Shown here piece by piece: positions 46,726-57,734 of a stretch of 64,000 bases of DNA. The DNA is from Mallotus nudiflorus. Lineage: Eukaryota > Streptophyta > Magnoliopsida > Malpighiales > Euphorbiaceae. Position 1 is the stretch's first letter; each line of letters begins with the position of its first letter. Location: contig CANTUR010000039.1 in NCBI GenBank assembly GCA_947683625.1, positions 558,001 through 622,000 on the forward strand, in the 5' to 3' direction. The position numbers were made by a program, and so were the translations under genes. The notes under the pieces were generated by a model. That model was given only the letters and a program-made list of their open reading frames with translations. It searched no databases and had not been told where the DNA came from.

Positions 46726-47152
46726 AATGATACGAATGTGGTTAACTTATACCAAACCTGTATTCAATTTTGATAACCTTGCTAAGGATCTTTCATCAAT
46801 CAAGCAAAAAGAAACTCTAATCCCTAACAAGACCCTTAAATAACCTGTACTTAAGAACCTTAATTATAAAGAATTAAAGGTTGTTTAATATAAACCTAAG
46901 ATTAACAAAGTAAATTTCAAGTCTAAATTAAACTAAGTTTGAATGTACCAAGCCTTCACTTGATAAATTCACTAAGATTATTTTAAGAACAAAAGAAAAG
47001 GACTTTAAACTCTCAAGAATTCATAATTAATTAATAAACTTCACTTAAAATTTGTACTACATTGATATGGCCTTTATATAGGTATGTAAACATCCTAATC
47101 CTTAAAGGAATATGTCTTCTTACTTATTCCTAAAGACTCTTATAAAAGAAAA

Positions 47153-47527
47153 TGATGCAACCAAGCTAAGCAAACCCATCAAACCAAGTGGTCCATTGCA
47201 TTATAAAGGACCAATGACATGATCAAAGAGAAAGAAGTTCAAACAAGCATTGAAATATTAAAAAGTAAGGTTTTTCCTTAAACTTTATTATTTTGAAACT
47301 TTGCAAGTTTACTTGAATTATTTCACATCTACCTTTCATTAAAATTGCTAGGTTTAGATTAGACTTAGAATTGTGTAATTGTTCTTCTTTTAATAGCTAA
47401 GTATCTTACTTTAATTTAATAAGCAAGGGGTTTATCTCCATCAACACAACCTATCCTTGATGATCCTTAGGCTAATATTCAAAGTTGGATGTGCATTTTA
47501 TCTCTGTTGTAGGTAGGGTTCATATCA
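47153..47527 (+). repeat. 5' LTR of copy B (375 bp)
   Basis: It runs TGATGCAACC to TTCATATCA. Compared with copy A's 949-bp LTR, the part equivalent to about 2913-3508 is replaced by a few A/T-rich bases, removing the W-box-like array and the TATA box. Confidence 0.9.
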
Positions 47528-47530
47528 ATT

Positions 47531-47543
47531 TGGTATCAAAGCC
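47531..47543 (+). other. Primer-binding site of copy B
   Basis: TGGTATCAAAGCC lies three bases after the LTR and is complementary to initiator methionine tRNA apart from one base (A for G). Confidence 0.88.
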
Positions 47544-48193
47544 AAACTTCAAGGTTTGGTTATTTATTATTTAATTTTCGTTCATAATTTCTTCTTCTTC
47601 TTCTTCTTCTTCTCAATTCTTTTTAATTAAAAAAAATAAAAAAAATCCAATCATTGTGTTTTAAGAAAAAGGGTTCAAAATCTATTAATCCCTAATTGAT
47701 TTAGTTTATTCAATTTCCACATTTATTGAAAAAAAAATTGTTACTTTGTTTTTAATTCAGAATTGTATTGTTGGTTATGTTTGTGGGTTCAAAACTCATA
47801 TTTGACTTCTTTTGTTAATTTTCATTTTGTGCGATTTCTTGGCTTCTAAAAATTGGGTTTCGATCTTGATTTTGAACGAGTTTTTTTCACTTGCTTATTT
47901 TCTAGTTTATTTGATTCATGAATAGTCACTTTAAATTTTAAGTTTAATTTGATTTTTGTGATTGTGGTGTTGAGTTGATTGAGCAATTCTTGCATAATTT
48001 GCATTATTTTTATTAGAATTGAGATTTAGGGAATTTGAGTGTAAAAGGCGAGTGGTGAGCTCATAAGAGGGTAAGAGCCTAATTGAATAAAACATGAGTA
48101 TGAGTACCATTTAAATTGAGTGAAACACATAAGAAGTGTTTTATGAGATTTTTTCATTGCTACTAATAATTTCTTATAAGAAAAATTAAAGCA
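47544..48193 (+). other. Leader of copy B
   Basis: Non-coding AT-rich leader with a TTC microsatellite at about 47590-47612. It is homologous to the minus-strand leader at 45800-46700. Confidence 0.7.
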
Positions 48194-49310
48194 ATGGCTT
48201 AAGAAGGTGAAGAAGGAATGCCCGATCAGAAGATGTACATGAAATCCATGACCCAATTGTTTGAGAAGTTGAGATTAGTTTTGGAAAATCAAATTGGAGA
48301 CTTGGTAGATTGAATAAATAAGATGGCATCAAGTCATCATGGAGATTCTAGTACAAATAATACTAGAGCTCGTGGGAGACATGAACAAAAGGATGATAAC
48401 AAACATCCAATTTGGGCAGAAATGGGCGTGTAGGAGTTGATAACAACTTAGGAAGCATCAAGATGAAAATTCCAAGCTTTTAAGGCAAGAGTGATGCTGA
48501 AGCCTATTTGGAATGGGAAAAAAAGGTGGAGTTCATCTTTGACTACCATCAATACTCCAAAGAAAAGAAGGCGAAGCTAGCTACCGTAGGGTTTATCGAT
48601 TATGCACTTTTTTGGTGGGATCAATTGGTGACTAGTAGAAGAAGGAACCATGATCAACCTATTGAGACATGGGAGGAGATGAAGGAAATCATGCATAAGA
48701 GGTTTGTTCCTTCCCATTATTATAGAGAATTGTATAATAAACTTTAAAATGTTGCACAAGGATCTAAAAGTGTAGAGGAGTACCATCAAGCAATGGAGAT
48801 AGCTATGATTAGAGCAAATATTGATGAAGATCATGGAGCAAGTTTTTGCATGGGCTGAATAGAAACATAGTCGACTTAGTGGAATTACATCACTATATTG
48901 ATGTGAATGATATGTTGCACATGACAATTAAGATTGAGAAGCAATTGAAGTTCAAGAATTCTAAAGGCAATTCAACTTCTTTTAGTTCTTCATGGAAGTC
49001 AAATTGGAAGAATGGAGGAAAGAACTTCACTAAGGCAAAATTTGACAATAATAAAGGAGGAAACAAAGGGGGGAATGGAAAGACCAAAGACAAAAATGAG
49101 ACTCAAACTAAATGATCTCATGATGTTCAATGTTTTAAATGTTTGGGTTATGGGCATATATCTCTTCTAAATGTCCAAATAAGTGCACCATGAATATGAG
49201 GGGTAACAAAGTCTTTAGTGAAAATGATGATGAAGAGTGCAATTTGGAGATGCCCGAGCTTGAGGATTCAAGAGGCTGTACAAAGTCCATCACATGGTGA
49301 ATTGCTTGTT
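48194..49310 (+). pseudogene. Copy B gag
   Basis: It begins ATGGCTTAA, so codon 3 is already a stop. The retrotransposon gag domain at 48508-48747 has SDAEAYLEWEKKVEF, WWDQLV and a FVPSHYYRELYNKL end. A frameshift near 48840 and stops follow. The 48846-49115 piece is the basic linker. A zinc knuckle at 49131-49183 reads CFKCLGYGHI, then after a one-base shift SKCPNKC. It forms virus-like particles in the live family. Here it is broken. Confidence 0.85.
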
Positions 49311-49379
49311 ACAAGGCAAATCATGAATGTGCAAACCAAGATGGAGGATGAGGCATAATGTCAGAACATCTTTCACACT

Positions 49380-50069
49380 AGATGCAAGGTGTAAGATAAG
49401 GTATGTTGTATGATCATTGATGGGGGTAGTTAGACAAATGTAGCTAGTACCATGTTAGTTGAGAAATTGTATTTATATACCATGAAGCACCCTAGGCCTT
49501 ACACATTGCAATGGTTGAATGATTATGGGGAGATAAAAGTGATTAAACAAGTAAAGATAGCATTTTCCATAGGCAAATATGAAGATGAAGTATTATGTGA
49601 TATAGTGCCTATGCAAGCTTGTTATATTCTTTTGGGGTGTCCTTGACAATATGATAGGAGGGCTAATCATAATGGGTTTTCTAATAAATGTTCTTTTGTA
49701 ATGAATGATGTACCCATTACCCTTAAAGAAGTGTATGAGGACCAAAAAGTCCTAAAGCAAAGATTTGAAGAGTTTGAAAAAGAAAAAGCAATAAAAAGAG
49801 AGAGATAGAGTTTGCATAAAAAAGAAAAGGGAAACAAGCAAAAGGATAGATGTGAGAAAACCAATGAGAGGAGTGAGCAAAGAGTGGGAAAAGGAGAGCT
49901 TAAGGGGATGCACAATCATAAGAAGAAGAGTGATGTGCATGCAAAAGGAGAGTTAAGTGTAAATAAGGTAAAATAAGAGAGAACAAGTTTTTATGCAAAA
50001 GAAAAAGATGTGAGGAAAGCTTTACTTTTAAGGCAACCTATGCTCATACTTGTTTACTAGGAATCTTAT
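49380..50069 (+). pseudogene. Copy B protease and linker
   Basis: The aspartic protease active site appears as MIIDGGS at about 49408-49430, followed at once by a stop. 49452-49646 continues (MKHPRPYTLQWLNDYGEIKV, ILLGCP). Stops follow at 49645 and in the charged linker (Lys/Glu-rich, 49740-50040). Confidence 0.78.
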
Positions 50070-52835
50070 TTGAGCTCTAATGATCTTGACCCTTCTTTGC
50101 CTATTTCTTTTATGAGATTATTGCAGGATTTTCAAGATGTGTTTCCTGATGATATTCCTAGTGGTTTGTTGCCAATAAGAGGAATAGAGCATCAAATTGA
50201 CTTTGTACTCAGTTCTATAATTCCAAATAGACCCGTGTATAGATGCAATCCTGAGGAAACTAAGGAGTTGCAAAGGCAGGTTGAGGATTTTATGAACAAA
50301 GGTTACATTAGAGAAAGCATGAGCCCATGCGCCATTTCAGTGTTACTTGTGCCTAAGAAGGATAGAACTTGGAGAATGTGTGTTGTTTGTCATGCAATTA
50401 ATAAAATAACAATAAAGTATCAACATCCTATTCCTAGGTTATATAATATGCTTGATGAGTTGCATGGGGCTGTTATATTTTCCAAGATTGATTTGAAAAG
50501 TGGTTATCATCAAATTTGCATGAAAGAGGGTGGTAAGTGGAAAACTAAATTTAAAATAAAATATGGTTTATATGAGTGGTTAGTCATGCCTTTTGGTTTA
50601 ACTAATGCACCTAGCACTTTTATGAGATTAATGAACCATGTCTTGCGTGCTTTCATTGGAAAATTTATGGTTATTTATTTTGATGATATAGTTATGTATA
50701 GTAAAACTTTAGAAGAGCATATTGAATATGTGCATTTGGTTTTGGAAGTGCTATGTAAGGAATGTTTGTATGCTAACATCAAAAAGTGTAGTTTTTGCAC
50801 ATATAAGTTTATTTTCTTAGGCTTTGTTATTAGTGCAAAAGTAATATAGGTAGATGAAGAGAAGGTCAAGGCAATTAAATATTGGTCTACGCCTAGAGGA
50901 CTTGGTGATGTGTGAAGTTTTCATGGTCTTGTAAGCTTTAATAGGTGATTTGTGAGGGGTTTTAGTACCATTGCAGCACCATTGACTGAAGTCATCAAGA
51001 AAAATGTTGGATTCAAGTGGGGAGAAGCACAAGAACAAGCATTTAACATGCTTAAGGATAAGTTGACATCTGCTCCTTTACTTACTCTACTAAAATTTTC
51101 TAAAACATTTGAAATTGAATGTGATGCTTCAAGTTTGGGAATTCGGACTGTTCTAATGCAATATGGACAACCAATTGCTTATTTTAATGAAAAGTTAAAT
51201 GGTGCAAGCTTGAAGTACCCCACTTATGACAAGGATATGTATGCCTTAGTTCGTGCTTTGAAGACATGGCAACGTTATTTATTGGCTAAAGAGTTTGTGA
51301 TACATACTAATCATGAATCTTGAAGCACTTGAAGGGGCAAAACAAGCTTAATAAATGACATGCTAGGTGGAGTGAATTCATTGAGTCATTTTATTATGTC
51401 ATTAAATACAAGCAAGGTAAAGAAAATGTTGTGGCTGATGCACTTTCAAGAAGGTATACTTTACTTACTTCTTTAGATGCCAAATTACTAGGATTTGAAT
51501 ACATAAAAGAGTTGTACGAGAATGATAGTGATTTTGGTAGTGTTTTTCATGGATGTGAAAATATTTCTTTTGAAAAGTTCTATAGGTATGATGGTTACTT
51601 GTTTAAAGAGAAACGGTTATGTGTTTGTAATTTTTTTTGTATGTGAATTGCTTGTTTGTGAAGCACATGAGGGTGGTTTAATAGGACATTTTGGTATAGC
51701 CAAGACTTTGGATGTTTTACATGATCACTTTTATTGGCCTAACATGAAAAAATATATTGTTAGAATTTGTGATAAGTTCATTGTGTGTAAACAAGCTAAG
51801 TCTAAGTTAAAACCACATGGTTTGTATATGCCTCTACCTATGCCTAGTTCACCTTAGATTGATATTTCCATGGATTTTGTGCTTGGTTTACCTAGGACTA
51901 GGCAAGGACATGATTAAATATATGTTGTTGTAAATCAGTTTTCTAAAATGGCTCACTTTATAGCATGTAGAAAAACTAAGATGCACAACATGTTGTGGAT
52001 TTATTCTTTAAAGAGATTGTTCATTTGCATGGCATGCCTAGAAGAATTGTGAGTGATAGAGATGCTAAGTTTTTAAGCTTCTTTTGGAAGACTTTATGGG
52101 GTAAATTGGGCACTAAAATTTTATTTTCTATAACATGTCATCCACAAACTGATGGGTAAACTGAGGTAGTTAATAGAACTTTATCTTAATTACTAAGAAC
52201 CATGGTTAGGCATAATTTGAAGTCATGGGAAGATTTCTTGCCACATATTGAATTTGCTTATAATCGTAGTGTGCATTCTTCTACTAGTTTCTATCCATTT
52301 AAGATTGTTTATTGTTTTATTCCATTAAGTCCTTTAGATTTGATTGCTTTACCTTTGAGTGAACAAGTAAATCTAGATGGATAGGAGAAGGTAGAATTTT
52401 TAGAGTCCTTGTATGAAAAGGTGTGAGAAAATCTTAAAAGAAAGAATGAGAAATATGCCAAACATGCAAATAAGGGGCATGTAAAAGTTGTATTTGAATA
52501 AGGTGATTAGGTTTAGGTACATTTGCGCAAAGAAAGATTTCCCACTCAAAGGAAATTTAAGTGATGCCATGTGGTGATGTACCCTTCCAAGTGTTAGAGT
52601 GTATCAATGACAATGCTTACAAGATTGACTTGCCTGGTGAGTATGGTGTAAGTGCTACTTTTAATGTTGCTGATTTATCTCCTTTTATTTTTTATGTAGT
52701 TATTGATTCGAGGAAAAATCATCTTAAGGAAGGGGGGAATGAGGCAACCAAGATAAGCAAGCCCATCAAACCAAGTGATCCATTGCATTATAAGGGACCA
52801 ATGACAAGATCAAAGACAAAGAAGTTCAAATAAGC
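50070..52835 (+). pseudogene. Copy B RT, RNase H, integrase
   Basis: RT 50070-50849 has an intact YFDD box near 50680 (VIYFDDIVMYSK). A TAG at 50847-50849 and further stops follow. RNase H 50952-51430 is broken by a one-base loss near 51319. Integrase: zinc region 51655-51800 with the first CysXXCys altered to CDKFIVCK, then stops at about 51855, 51914 and 52156. The last lies where copy A has CAA in the GQTE motif. The C-terminal part at 52561-52833 continues open through the polypurine tract into the 3' LTR. Confidence 0.9.
52726..52739 (+). other. Polypurine tract of copy B
   Basis: AAGGAAGGGGGGAA lies immediately before the 3' LTR. The run has six G where copy A has seven. Confidence 0.88.
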
Positions 52836-53111
52836 ATTGAAATATTAAAAAGTGAGGTTTTCCCTTAAACTTTGTTCTTTTGAATATTTGCAAGTTTACT
52901 TGAATTGTTTCACATCTACCTTTCATTATAATTACTAGGTTAGATTAGACTTAGAATTTTGTGATTGTTCATCTTTTAATAGCTAAGTATCTTGCTTCAA
53001 TTTAATAAGCAAAGGGTTTAGCTCCATAAACACAACCTGTCCTTGGTGATCCTTAGGCTAATTAAAAGTTGGATGCACATTATATCTCCATTATTGGTAG
53101 GGTTCATATTA
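52740..53111 (+). repeat. 3' LTR of copy B (372 bp)
   Basis: It runs TGAGGCAACC to CATATTA (the end CA is mutated to TA). It carries the same internal deletion as the 5' LTR. Confidence 0.9.
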
Positions 53112-53678
53112 GAAAATCCTTTACTAAAATAGGATCCCTTCAAAAAAAAAAAAAATAACTAATGTCAACTAAGCTTTGAAAAGTCAAACTGACAACTCAT
53201 GACAACTAAGCATTAAAAAGTCAATTTGACAAATGATGACAACTAAGTAAAATTTAACCAAGTCTTTAAATGAGTTGTAGCCACTCTTTATCACATCTAG
53301 GGTTTTATTTGTAGAGAATATTTTTGAAAGATTCTTGATTCTTGTATATTCCCTTAGCATCTTCTAGAACCTTCCAAAATGTTCAAAATTATACTTTATG
53401 TGTTTTGAATGAAAATCACTCCACTTGAAGAGTTTGACATGAATTCTTCATTTTGAGGGGTCAAAATATGATAATAAGGTGCAAACAGGACAATTTTGCT
53501 ATTGTGTCAAACTTTCTCCAAATTCACTTAATTGAGCTCCATTTGCACTTATTTTTGGATTCTCTATACCAAACCTGATCTTTTGCTTCAAGAATAATCC
53601 TAAACCACCTTTAGACTTCTTTATGCAGATTCTAATCATTGAAAAATTATACTTGAGTGGATCATCATGTTGGCTAAC

Positions 53679-54571
53679 ATGTTTGGTGCTTGCTTAGTTC
53701 ACATTAGAGTCTATAGAGATAAATAAAAAAGAATGATAGGTTTATCCCAAAGTCTTTAATTGGAAAAGGTGTTGAAGAAGTTCAACATGCTTGATTCTAA
53801 TAAAGGATTATTATCATTTAGGCATGGTATCCATTTATCCAAGGGTATGTCACCTAAAACACCTGAGGAAATGGAGCAAATGGTTAAAATTCCTTATGCT
53901 TTAGCTATAGCAAGCTTGATGTACGCTATGTTGTGTATTAGGCTTGATATTGCCTATGCTATTAGTATGACTAGCAAGTTTCAATCCAACCTAGGTATGG
54001 AACACTGGATAGCTGTTAAGGCAATCTTTAAGTATTTGAGGAGAACTAAAGATTTAATTTTAACTTATGAAGGAAGTGATCTATAAATAGATGGTTTCAT
54101 AGATTTTGATTTCCAATTAGATGTAGATGATAGAAAGTCTATCTCTAGGTTTGTGTTTATTTGTAATGGAGGAGTAGTGAGCTAGAAGAGTTCTAAGCAA
54201 GGTGTTAGTATTGATTCCACTACATAAGCTTAATATATAGCTACATTGGATGCTGCTAAAGAGGCTATTTGGATTAAAGAAGTTCATTACTGAGCTTAGA
54301 ATTGTCCCTTCCATTAAGTCCCTAATTCCACTCTATTACAACAATAATGGAGCCATTGCTTTGGTAAAGAAATTGAGGTCTCACAAAAAATCCAAACATA
54401 TAGAAAGGCATTTTCATATAATCAAAGAACTTATTAGAAAGTGTCAAGGTAGCTTCAGCCAACTATGTGGCTGATCCACACACTGAAGCACTAATGCAAC
54501 TATTGTTAGATTAATATCTTGAGAAGATTAGTCTAAAATTCTATAGTGATTGGCTCTAGTGTAAGTGGGAG
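53679..54571 (+). pseudogene. Copia element 3: RT end and RNase H
   Basis: It starts within RT (HIRVYRDK at about 53709), then 53760-54086 (KKFNMLDSNKG, HGIHLSKGMSPKTPEEMEQM, KIPYALAIASLMYA). It continues across stops into RNase H: DVDDRKSISGFVF near 54120, then DAAKEAIWIKKFI-like and SHKKSKHIERHFHIIKEL at 54250-54445, to the TEALM end near 54495. A purine-rich GTAAGTGGGAGAT at 54561-54573 precedes the LTR. The 5' two-thirds are absent. Confidence 0.85.
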
Positions 54572-56365
54572 ATCAATCACATAAGTGGTATGCCCTAGAA
54601 GCCAATCACATATTTTGACATTGTAAAAATCCAAAAAGGCAATAAAGAATATTCTTTTATCAAAAGTGTTTATTTAAATGAATATTCACCCATTAGCACA
54701 ATGTTAAATAAATCTATTATCAAGTGTTGATAATATGAGTGACAAATTTATTTGGTACATATGCTATAAATTGTTCATAGTCGATTAATTAATTTATGGG
54801 TAATATTAATTAGACTATCACCTTTGTCTATTTTCCTTGATTAATATGTGATACTAATAGTGGGAGGTAGTAAGTCTTATACTACTTGATATGAGATATC
54901 AGAATAGAAATGTGGATACTCATGTGATGGGTGGATTGAACATGAAATTAGATTTGTGGTTGCATGAATATTCACTTATAGTCAATAATTATAATTTAGG
55001 TCATAATGGTGCATATAGTCCTTTAACCTGAGGTAACATAATCATCCACATTTAAGTGGTTAGGGTTTATTACCGCTTACATGCTTGTGTTAATCATACA
55101 TGGGTATATGGCATATAGTGGCTCTAATTTGTTAAATGTAGGGATGAGTGTTCAACCAAGATGGGATTCATTACTTGGAGTGAACCAGGTTAAGATCCTA
55201 TGCTATATAAGTTCATTCTTGATGAGTAAGTTCTTGGCTAGGACAAACATGACACAATTTAAAAGAGTTTTAGTGCTAGAACGCGTCATGTTTTATCAAG
55301 AATTAATACTTGAGATGAGGTCATGTGATGTAACTATTAGAGTTTGACTAAACCATAAATCTAGGCTATATCAGGATCTTCTAATAAAGGGTTTTAGTGC
55401 ATAGTAATTATGACTGAAGGGTTCATGTGAATCAATACATGCATTAATTTATAATGGGGTTATTATAATATCGATGCTAGTATGAGAACTAAATATAAAT
55501 AATTAAGATTTTCACATTTAGACTTAAAAAAAGTTTCAAATAATATTAAGTGTTGATATTATCTTCTCATTGTCAATTAGACATGAACCTAGTAAGTCAC
55601 ACTTAAAAGAGTTTCACCAAATCACAATCAATATTAATCTAATTATTAATTAAAGTGTTTGATAAAATAATTAAGATTAATGGAGTTGGATTTATGCTTT
55701 AAGCAATGATTCTAGTGTATCATGAAATCCAATTCAAATAAAGGGTTTAATTATTAATTTATACTTAATGAATATGAAATATTAATTAAGATATTAAATT
55801 AATAATATATGTTATTTCCAATTGGACTTGGATTATTGGCCCAAGTTGTTTAGGCCTACGCCCGAAAGGGTTTTGGATTAAAGATTAATCCAAGATATTG
55901 AGAAAGGTCATGGACCTAATCAAAGCCCATTTGTTATATGGATTGGGATTGGGCCAAGTATTGGCCCAATTGCCAAGCCTAAATCTATGTGAACATGACT
56001 TGGTCAAAATTTATCATGTTAGGCATGCCTCATCCTTTTTATGTATAATGTAGACTATGGGCATGATAAATATTAAGCTTGGATTATTAAGCTTGTCATG
56101 TTAGTCACACATTATCACTTAAGTGTAAAATGTTGATCATGGCAAATTTGTCATTGTAGCCACACATTATTTCTTGTGTGTATAAATTTGACTAAGGCAA
56201 ATATAAGGATTAGGTTACATGATTAAGTGTAAAGAATGTATGTAGACATATACATTAGATGTATTAATTCTCTACATAATTCTTGGTTTACTAGATAAGT
56301 ATACAAGTTGTATATTTATCATGATGAGTTGTGCACTCATAATGTGATAAGGTTTTTCTTTTTGT
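54572..56365 (+). repeat. LTR of copia element 3, U3 part
   Basis: It starts near AATCACATAAGTGGTATGCCC and follows the complement of 37300-38934 in order (TTTGACATTG, TACTACTTGATATGAGATAT, TAAGTGGTTAGGGTTTA, GGTTAGGCATG-like block, GTATACAAGTTGTAT), stopping at GTGATAAGG near 56352. The terminal ~550 bp are not in this orientation. Confidence 0.8.
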
Positions 56366-56930
56366 TGTGAGCACATGCATTAGATAGGGTGAAATTTCAA
56401 AAATTTCACTTACATAACCCTTCATCATATGAAGATGTCCATTCCTATAGATCCATTTTTCATTTTACATATAGCTAAAGTACACATCAATAAATTTAAA
56501 ACAACAAATTAGGAAATCTCAGTTTAAGAATAATTACAAAAATACTTATAATCTCTTAAGTTTGATGTTGACCACAAATATTCTACAAGCTTTGGATTCT
56601 TTGGTTAAACTCTTAAATCAAATGCTTAGCCTCCCAAGTGTTAGGCCTCTAGCTTGAAACACCAAATCTTCACCAATCACCTTATTGTTTAGATGGAGCT
56701 TAGTAGCAAGTGCCCTCTCTATTGACCCTAAGAAACTTGTACTAACTTAATCCTTTAGCAAGAATACTTTGGATTTATTTTTGGATATATATTGTTTCTC
56801 TCCATTTTATGTCTCTACACAAAAATTTCTCTAACCTTAGAATATATGACCTAAGAAATGTTTCTCTAACCTTAGAATATATGACCCTAGAAATTTTTGT
56901 GTAGAAATTTTTGAAGCTCACACAAGCCTA
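56366..56930 (-). repeat. Inverted LTR terminal segment of copia element 3
   Basis: GTGAGCAC...AGGGTGAAATTTCAAAAA...CATAACCCTTCATCATATGAAG matches 36776-37260 in plus-strand orientation, which is reversed relative to the LTR part at 54572-56365. A short direct repeat (TTTCTCTAACCTTAGAATAT) ends it at 56825 and 56863. Confidence 0.78.
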
Positions 56931-57619
56931 ATTGAGTCTAAGGACCATACAATCATTTTAGTATGTTTATTTTATCGTATTGCATTTTATTTTACTATTA
57001 CCAACATTTAGGAATACTATTGTGCTTGTGTGATGAGATTGGCAATCTTGCATGCTATGTGAATAATATATGCTTTATTATGCTTATTTCATATCATCAT
57101 TCTACACCCTCTATTTTTGAAATTATGAAATCACATCGTAAATATCAATAATGTGAAAAGTTCATATTCCAAAATAGAGTCATCATGCTCACGGTCTATT
57201 GATGACCTCATGCATTCTTTATATTATCGTCATACATCATTATAGCATTAATATCACTACAAGCATGATCATCCTATCATTCATTGAATGAGCTGTGTGA
57301 ATGGTCATGTTATCCTTGCAGATCAATCATATTAGATTTACTTTTCCACAATCTTTTCCTTTTCATTCTATTTTATTAAGAAAGCAATGTAATAGACTTT
57401 CAACTTTATTATCTTATACTATCTGATGTGTTGTGTAAATGCTATATAAACTGTCATTACTGAAACTAGGGTGTTGCAATAGCTATACATTGAATATCAT
57501 ATAATGAGAAATAGCCAAAAAGTATATGCGATTGCCCGAACCTAAAAATCTCTACTGAGGACAATACTCGATAAGTGACCTGATGTTGTTCCTTTCTTTT
57601 CCTAATTTTTTAAAAATCA
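56931..57619 (+). other. Probable LTR end of an unidentified gypsy element
   Basis: AT-rich DNA without a frame, ending ...AAAAATCA just before a Tat-style primer-binding motif. I can see no matching second LTR. Confidence 0.35.
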
Positions 57620-57631
57620 GGTGGCGACTCC
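57620..57631 (+). other. Primer-binding-like motif (GGTGGCGACTCC)
   Basis: TGGCGACTCC is the primer-binding sequence used in Tat/Ogre-type elements. It is followed by leader-like sequence. The same motif appears reversed at 60031-60044. Confidence 0.6.
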
Positions 57632-57734
57632 AAAAAATCAAAAGTGTTTTGTCCCCCTGAGACTAATCATTTGTCCCTATTTGGTAAAGTTTCCATGTCC
57701 CTTAGAAATGGAAAACCATACCAAAACTAACTCC

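Larger units (their letters stand above)
47153..53111 (+). mobile_element. Complete Ty3/gypsy element (copy B, short-LTR form)
   Basis: It has a 5' LTR 47153-47527, primer-binding site 47531-47543, gag, protease, RT, RNase H, integrase, polypurine tract 52726-52739 and 3' LTR 52740-53111. A target duplication GAAAA is at 47148-47152 and 53112-53116. At 5.96 kb it is structurally complete, but every gene has stops or frameshifts. It sits inside an opposite-strand LTR of a related family. Confidence 0.93.
46728..53678 (-). repeat. Gypsy 5' LTR, minus strand, split by copy B
   Basis: The LTR consists of 46728-47152 plus about 53117-53678. The right part starts TGTTAGCCAACATGATG on the minus strand at 53678 (tentative end). 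The left part ends CATTCGTATCA at 46728, as in copy A. A reversed TATA motif lies at 47073-47080, and GTTGTCAT complements lie at 53165-53240. The insertion of copy B duplicated GAAAA. Confidence 0.7.
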
